10,803 bases of DNA from Anaerolineales bacterium (GTDB lineage: Bacteria > Chloroflexota > Anaerolineae > Anaerolineales > Villigracilaceae), in the NCBI GenBank assembly GCA_025056515.1, contig JANWWB010000332.1, forward strand, positions 1 to 10,803. The letters are read 5' to 3'. The position numbers were made by a program, and so were the translations under genes. The notes under the pieces are model-generated. The model did not search any database, was not told where the DNA came from, and saw nothing but the letters and a program-made list of their open reading frames with translations. Shown here piece by piece: positions 6,708-10,803 of the stretch (position 1 is its first letter; each line of letters starts with the position of its first letter).

Positions 6708-7783
6708 GCTTGTTTCTCCAGCCGAATGCGATAGCGAGTAAATATATCACCGGCGATGACAAAGAGTAGAATCACGCCGTTGAAGACTTGAATGGTTGCG
6801 GCAGGTAGATTGAGAGCGACTTGAATGGCATCGCCACCGACCAAAAGGCCGCCGATCAGGAAGGCGGTCAAGAGTGTTGCCAAAGGATTGAGGCGCGCCA
6901 GCCAAGCGACGATAATCGCCGTAAAGCCGTAGCCTGGTGAGATTCCCTCTGGAGGACTGAGGCGGGCATGAATCCCGGCCACCTCTCCCACACCGGCCAT
7001 TCCGGCCAGGCCTCCGCTGATGAGTAAAACAATCACAATGATTTTTTGAGTATCCATGCCGGCATAGCGGGCAGCGGCGGGATTTTCGCCGGCGACGCGG
7101 ATTTCATAGCCCAGTTTTGTTCGCTCAAGCAACAAATACAGCAGGATGGCAGCCAAAATAGCCAGAATGAGGGTGGGATAGTGAATGCGGGTGATGTCGA
7201 TATGAGGCAGTTGCGCTGTGGCCGAAAAACGCGAGGAGTACGGAAAGCCGCGTTCCTCCGGCCCGCGCAGCGGACCATAGACCAGGTAGCGCACCACATC
7301 GCTAGCAATGTACACCATCATCAGCGTCGTCAGCACTTCATCGACCCGGAAGCGCGCTTTGAGCAGGGCGGGGATACTTGCCCACAGAGCGCCTCCGAGA
7401 AAGCCGGCCAGGAACATCGTCGGCATCAGAGCAAGGCGCGGCCACTCGGGAAAATTCAACGCCACCACCCCTCCGAAGATGGCACCGATGAGCAGTTGCC
7501 CTTCTGCACCGATGTTGTAGACACGGGCGCGGAAAGCCAGCGAGAGTCCGGCACCGGCCAGGGCTAGGGGAATAGCTTTGGCAATCGTTTCAGAAAGGCC
7601 GTAGAGAGAACCAAAACCGCCGACTAGAATTCGTTGATACGCATAGAAGGGATTGACCCCCAAGAGAGCGAACAGCAAACCGATCACGATCAGGGCTAAG
7701 AAGAGGGAGACGGCCAAGGCGCGCACCTGTGCGGCACGTGGTGCTTCGAGGCGACGTTCCATGCGCAAACGGAAAGATTTCAT
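6704..7783 (-). CDS. Nucleoside/purine ABC transporter permease (first, COG4603/NupP-like)
   Basis: A 359-residue membrane permease of the BPD_transp_2 family, partner of the next permease. Seen: a basic cytoplasmic N-terminus (FRLRMERRLEAPR), a first membrane helix at about 23-43, the hallmark RARVYNIGAEGQ at 85-96 and some eight further hydrophobic segments. A GTG at 7789 would add two residues, but it sits directly on the AGAGGAG ribosome binding site. The ATG at 7783 is preferred: it has proper spacing (5 bases) and makes the ATGA overlap with the ATPase stop. Its own stop overlaps the next ATG in the same manner, so ATPase and both permeases are probably made in matched amounts. Confidence 0.92.
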   Translation of the reverse strand: MKSFRLRMERRLEAPRAAQVRALAVSLFLALIVIGLLFALLGVNPFYAYQRILVGGFGSLYGLSETIAKAIPLALAGAGLSLAFRARVYNIGAEGQLLIGAIFGGVVALNFPEWPRLALMPTMFLAGFLGGALWASIPALLKARFRVDEVLTTLMMVYIASDVVRYLVYGPLRGPEERGFPYSSRFSATAQLPHIDITRIHYPTLILAILAAILLYLLLERTKLGYEIRVAGENPAAARYAGMDTQKIIVIVLLISGGLAGMAGVGEVAGIHARLSPPEGISPGYGFTAIIVAWLARLNPLATLLTAFLIGGLLVGGDAIQVALNLPAATIQVFNGVILLFVIAGDIFTRYRIRLEKQA

Positions 7784-9318
7784 ACCCACTCCTCTTGCGG
7801 TAGTCGGAAAGCGCCTGCCATCATCAGTCCGATTTTTTCCAGATTCTGCGCTTCACTACGCACAATTCCCATGATTTCTCCCGAAAACAAGACTGCTACA
7901 CGGTCGCTTAGGGTCATGACTTCCTCCAAGTCCTCTGAGATGAGCAAAATAGCCCGCCCCTGGCGACGTTGTTCGAGCAGAATTTGCCAGATGGTTTCAG
8001 TGGCTCCCACGTCCAGGCCGGCGGTGGGGGTTGCAGCAATCAGCAAGCGGGGTTGCGAAGAAAGTTCGCGCGCTAGCAAAGCGCGTTGAATGTTGCCTCC
8101 CGAAAGTAATTTAACCAGCGTGTCACAACTAGGCGTAATGACTGCATACTGTTCAATGAGACGTTGGGAGTAAGAACGCACGGTTGTGCGGTCCAAGAGG
8201 ATTCCTCGTCCAAATGCGGGCTGGCGGTACGATTTCAAGACCATATTCTCGGCCACGCTCATCGAAGGGACCAACGCCGTCAGGCGTTCACTAGGAACGC
8301 AGGCCAATCCTTTTTCGATGCGGGCGCGAGGGGAGTCGTGAGTGATTTCGTCCTTTTGCAAGAAGACTCGTCCCGCTTGAACCGGTCGAAGTCCGATGAG
8401 CGCTTCGACCAACTCGCGCTGCCCGTTGCCAGCTACGCCAGCGATGCCAAAAATTTCTCCTTGGCGAATCGTAAACGAGATACCTTTGAGCGCAAACAGG
8501 CCTTTATCGTTTAGGGCTTGTAGATTCTCTACTTGGAGCATCACCTCCCCAGGCTGGATCTGCTCTTTGGAGAGACGGAAGAGCACTTCTCGCCCTACCA
8601 TCAGGCGTGCTAGCTCGCGCTCATTCGTCTGAGAGGTTTCTAAGGTTGCAATCACACGCCCTTGGCGTAGAATGGTGACACGGTGACTAATAGCCGTCAC
8701 TTCGTCTAATTTGTGGGTGATAAACAAGATCGTGTGCCCTTCCTCGGTCATCCGATGGAGCGTCTTGAGCAAATCCTCAATCTCACCTGGGGTCAGCATG
8801 GAGGTGGGTTCGTCCAGGATAAGAATCTGTGCTCCGCGATACAAGGCTTTGAGAATCTCGACGCGTTGTTGTTCACCGGCAGAGAGTTGCCAAATGTAGG
8901 CATCGGGGTCAACTTTTAAGTTGTAACGGGCGCTCAATTCGCGAATTTTTTCGGAGGCTTCTTTCTCGCGGAAGACGAAGCCTTTCCCCATGCCCAGGAT
9001 GACGTTCTCGACCACGGTATGGGTCTGTACCAGACGAAATTGCTGGTGAATCATCCCAATGCCGAGTTTGATGGCGTCATGGGGCGAATGGATGGAGACC
9101 GGACGGCCGTAGATTTCAATGCTCCCCTCGTCCGGGTGGTAAATCCCGTAGAGAATGTTCATGAGTGTTGTTTTTCCGGCGCCGTTTTCGCCCAATAAGG
9201 CATGGATTTCCCCTTGTCGAACTTCCAAATCAATATGGTCATTTGCCAGAACGCCGGGAAAACGCTTGGTGATTCCACGCATGAGGACGGCAGGCGGCGT
9301 AGGCGAAGAGTCGGTCAT
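7780..9318 (-). CDS. Nucleoside/purine ABC transporter ATP-binding protein, two nucleotide-binding domains
   Basis: A 512-residue cytoplasmic ATPase with tandem ABC domains (RbsA/MglA/NupO architecture) that energises the two permeases. Domain 1 is intact: Walker A GENGAGKTT 43-51, Q-loop Gln92, signature LSAGEQQ 145-151, Walker B ILILDEP 165-171, switch His202 (ITHKLDEV). Domain 2 is degenerate, as usual for this family: the P-loop region is GVAGNGQ 294-300 with no lysine, signature LSGGNIQR 405-412 is kept, the Walker B region reads LLIAATPTAGLD without the catalytic Glu, and SEDL at 461-464 replaces the switch His. One composite ATP site is therefore expected to hydrolyse. The ATG at 9318 has GGAG seven bases upstream. 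The gene starts 72 bases after the binding-protein stop, past a strong hairpin, and overlaps the permease by ATGA. Confidence 0.95.
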   Translation of the reverse strand: MTDSSPTPPAVLMRGITKRFPGVLANDHIDLEVRQGEIHALLGENGAGKTTLMNILYGIYHPDEGSIEIYGRPVSIHSPHDAIKLGIGMIHQQFRLVQTHTVVENVILGMGKGFVFREKEASEKIRELSARYNLKVDPDAYIWQLSAGEQQRVEILKALYRGAQILILDEPTSMLTPGEIEDLLKTLHRMTEEGHTILFITHKLDEVTAISHRVTILRQGRVIATLETSQTNERELARLMVGREVLFRLSKEQIQPGEVMLQVENLQALNDKGLFALKGISFTIRQGEIFGIAGVAGNGQRELVEALIGLRPVQAGRVFLQKDEITHDSPRARIEKGLACVPSERLTALVPSMSVAENMVLKSYRQPAFGRGILLDRTTVRSYSQRLIEQYAVITPSCDTLVKLLSGGNIQRALLARELSSQPRLLIAATPTAGLDVGATETIWQILLEQRRQGRAILLISEDLEEVMTLSDRVAVLFSGEIMGIVRSEAQNLEKIGLMMAGAFRLPQEEWV

Positions 9319-9345
9319 GGAGATTCTCCAGAAAAGGGGATAGAA

Positions 9346-9378
9346 AGGGAGGGCGAAGGCAACTCCTCCGCCCTCCCT
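9346..9378 (-). promoter_or_regulatory. Intercistronic stem-loop between binding protein and ATPase genes
   Basis: The minus-strand RNA can form a 14-bp stem (AGGGAGGGCGGAGG with CCTTCGCCCTCCCT, one G-U pair) closed by a five-base loop, AGTTG. It starts 12 bases after the binding-protein stop. The downstream tail is only weakly T-rich (TTCTATCCCCTTTTC), so it is a poor intrinsic terminator. In ABC operons such hairpins commonly protect the binding-protein message from 3' decay or partly terminate, giving excess binding protein over membrane subunits; that role is inferred here. Confidence 0.7.
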
Positions 9379-9390
9379 ACGGGGGACAAA

Positions 9391-10617
9391 TCACTTAGGT
9401 TCGCCAATCACGCCTTCGACGAACCAGTTAATTGTGGTCAGTTCGAGGTAAGACAGGCGTTGTCCGGGCTTGACGCGCTGCGTGCCGCTCTGGTCGTTGA
9501 TGGGGCCGGTGAAGGGGTCAAAGAGGACGGCTGGGTCGCGCATCTGCTCAATCCGCTTGAAGACCAGGTCGTAGACGCTGATTTCACCCAGGAGCGGGTC
9601 GTTGACCTTGACGGCCTTGAGGGCGGACTCGTACTTGGGATTGATGGGTTCGCCGAATTCAGCACCGAGCTCCACCGAAGAAGGCGCGCCGAGCTGCCAG
9701 CCACCGCTCAACAGGCCCCAGTAGTCCACATTCTCCAGGTTCTTGGTCGTGTAAATGCCAAGATAGATTTTAGTCAGGATGTCCTCATAGATGAGGCCCC
9801 AGTTCACCAGTTGGCCACTGACCGCCGAGTTCGGAGCGTATTGCTTCATCGGGCTATAGTGACTGAAGGTGTACACGGGCTGATTCTTTTGCGTGGTATA
9901 TTCTTCACCAACCTGCATGACGGTGGGGCTGTCTTCGGTGAAGGCCAAGACATCCACGCCGGAGGCAATCAGCGACTCAGCGGCCTCACGTGCTTTGGCC
10001 GGATCGTACCAGGAGTAGAGCCAGCGGACTTCAACCGTGGCGTTCGGATTGACTTCGCGCACACCCAGCGTGAAAGCGTTGATGTGGCGGACAACCTCCG
10101 GAATCGGGTGAGCGCCGACATAACCGATTTTGCCGCTCTTGGTCAGTGCGCCGGCCATCAAGCCGTTCAGGTAGTAAATCTGATAGAAGTCGGCCATCAT
10201 GGTGGCCATGTTCGGGGCGCGCTTGAAGCCGGAGACGTGGACGAAAATCTTGTCCGGATATTTCTGCGCCGCCTTCAGGGTGTCTTCCATATACCCGAAG
10301 GAGGTGGTGAAGATAACGTCGCATTTCTCTTCATTGACAAAACGGTCAATGAAGCGGGCGGCATCGCTCTCGGGTACGCTCTCAACATACACGGTGGTCA
10401 GCCAGTCATATTTGTCATCTACGTACTTGCGGCCTTGATCATGAGCATGTGTCCACCCCAGGTCACCAATCGGTCCGACGTAGATATAGCAGGCCTTGAT
10501 GCTCTTTCCGCTTACGACAGCGCCATCCTGTTGACCTCCGGTCTGGGGAGCGCAGGCCGAAAGTGCCAGGACAGCAATCACCATCAACGCTACCAGACGA
10601 GCAAAGAACGTACGCAT
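9391..10617 (-). CDS. BMP/PnrA-family ABC transporter substrate-binding lipoprotein
   Basis: A 408-residue extracytoplasmic binding protein of the basic membrane protein family (COG1744), which captures purine nucleosides or related bases for the importer encoded downstream. Seen: a lipoprotein signal peptide with Arg2/Arg7, a hydrophobic core and lipobox LSAC, Cys22 being the lipidation site; then a linker (APQTGGQQDG) and a periplasmic-binding-protein fold. Family-like stretches include KACYIYVGPIGDLGWTHAHD (about 41-60), CDVIFTTSFGYMED, GKIGYVGAHPIPEV and ASGVDVLAFTED. The family's usual DxxFND-type segment near the N-terminus is replaced by GDLGWTHAHD, marking a divergent subgroup, so a free base such as xanthine or hypoxanthine may be the ligand (inference). 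The start ATG has GAGGAGG eight bases upstream. It is the first gene of the operon and longer than PnrA-like proteins of about 350 residues. Confidence 0.93.
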   Translation of the reverse strand: MRTFFARLVALMVIAVLALSACAPQTGGQQDGAVVSGKSIKACYIYVGPIGDLGWTHAHDQGRKYVDDKYDWLTTVYVESVPESDAARFIDRFVNEEKCDVIFTTSFGYMEDTLKAAQKYPDKIFVHVSGFKRAPNMATMMADFYQIYYLNGLMAGALTKSGKIGYVGAHPIPEVVRHINAFTLGVREVNPNATVEVRWLYSWYDPAKAREAAESLIASGVDVLAFTEDSPTVMQVGEEYTTQKNQPVYTFSHYSPMKQYAPNSAVSGQLVNWGLIYEDILTKIYLGIYTTKNLENVDYWGLLSGGWQLGAPSSVELGAEFGEPINPKYESALKAVKVNDPLLGEISVYDLVFKRIEQMRDPAVLFDPFTGPINDQSGTQRVKPGQRLSYLELTTINWFVEGVIGEPK

Positions 10618-10625
10618 GGGTTACT

Positions 10626-10632
10626 CCTCCTC
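10626..10632 (-). promoter_or_regulatory. Strong ribosome binding site of the binding-protein gene
   Basis: On the minus strand, AAGAGGAGGAGTAACCC precedes the ATG at 10617; GAGGAGG lies eight bases upstream. It is the strongest Shine-Dalgarno match ahead of any gene here and fits high expression of a binding protein. It contrasts with the Mo subunit and ftsK genes, which have none. Confidence 0.7.
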
Positions 10633-10693
10633 TTGAAAAAATATGTGGATCGTTTAGGAACGAGTGGGGGAAAATTGACAGGGCGTATTTTTC

Positions 10694-10714
10694 GCAGCAA
10701 ACACCTCCTTGCGC
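10694..10714 (-). other. Leader stem-loop exposing a second perfect Shine-Dalgarno-like sequence
   Basis: Within the presumed leader, minus-strand GCGCAA can pair with TTGCTGC (one bulged T), placing part of AAGGAGGTG (10702-10710) in the loop. AAGGAGGTG is an almost ideal anti-SD complement, yet the only nearby start-like codons are a GTG overlapping it and a TTG three bases later. It could also pair with the CCTC at 10717-10720 just upstream. It may be a leader-peptide start, a ribosome standby site or chance. No known riboswitch consensus, including the purine class, is recognised. Confidence 0.25.
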
Positions 10715-10743
10715 TAGAGGATGAGTCTGAGCGACTTTATAAG

Positions 10744-10769
10744 ATTTTATCATGTCTGCCTTTGGCAGA
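10744..10769 (-). promoter_or_regulatory. Candidate operon promoter (extended -10) with adjacent dyad
   Basis: Minus-strand TGATAAAAT (10744-10752) is an extended -10 match (five of six hexamer bases plus TG). Immediately upstream lies the perfect dyad TCTGCC-AAA-GGCAGA (10755-10769), over the -35 spacer region, where a repressor or activator could bind. A second -10-like TATAAA lies at 10736-10741. No good -35 is seen. Initiation would be near 10737, giving a leader of about 120 bases. The dyad is not followed by a T run on either strand, so it is unlikely to be a terminator. Confidence 0.45.
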
Positions 10770-10803
10770 GAGATTGACGTTGTCCCGAATTTTTTGTGAC
10801 ACT

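Noticed and set aside
10618..10743. Purine riboswitch in the operon leader
   Set aside because: The conserved purine-aptamer core and loop-loop sequences are not seen; only short generic stems can be drawn.
10463..10753. 96-codon minus-strand frame starting in the operon leader
   Set aside because: It overlaps the signal peptide region of the lipoprotein gene out of frame and shows no motif; its ATG lies upstream of the likely transcription start.

Overview
The window reads as a bacterial chromosome segment in which every gene I can support lies on the minus strand. Reading 5' to 3' along that strand, the order is: a solute-binding lipoprotein of the BMP/PnrA family (10617-9391), a two-domain sugar/nucleoside-type ABC ATPase (9318-7780), two BPD_transp_2-type permeases (7783-6704 and 6707-5784), the FAD subunit of a molybdenum hydroxylase (5784-4900), a fused 2Fe-2S plus molybdopterin subunit (4831-2027) and, after a 565-base gap, the first 487 codons of FtsK, cut by the left window edge.

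The lipoprotein, ATPase, two permeases and two hydroxylase genes look like one transcription unit. Three junctions overlap (ATGA, ATGA, TAATG), and the other two gaps are 72 and 68 bases. The likely job is uptake of a purine (nucleoside or free base) by a NupNOPQ/PnrA-type importer, followed by molybdenum-dependent hydroxylation of a hypoxanthine/xanthine-like ring. The four pocket residues that mark a xanthine oxidase-type purine hydroxylase are all present in the molybdenum subunit: Gln377, Glu412, Arg520 and Glu888. A strong hairpin sits between the binding-protein gene and the ATPase gene. An imperfect inverted intergenic repeat sits between the two hydroxylase genes and supplies the last codons and stop of the FAD subunit.

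ftsK is probably expressed separately. An extended -10 promoter lies directly against its ATG, with no Shine-Dalgarno sequence, which suggests a leaderless mRNA. The purine operon has its own candidate extended -10 promoter and a leader of roughly 120 bases with a strong ribosome binding site.

The host cannot be named from this sequence alone. Gram-type signals are neutral. Moderate-to-high GC, the CACGGAG/CACAGAG-type intergenic repeat and this gene set would fit Chloroflexota (Anaerolineae-like), but that is a weak inference. I see no rRNA, tRNA, CRISPR array or intact mobile element. No unprecedented system is evident; the notable points are the transporter-hydroxylase coupling, the repeat-derived gene end, a GC step at the transporter/hydroxylase boundary and the unexplained gap at 1462-2026.
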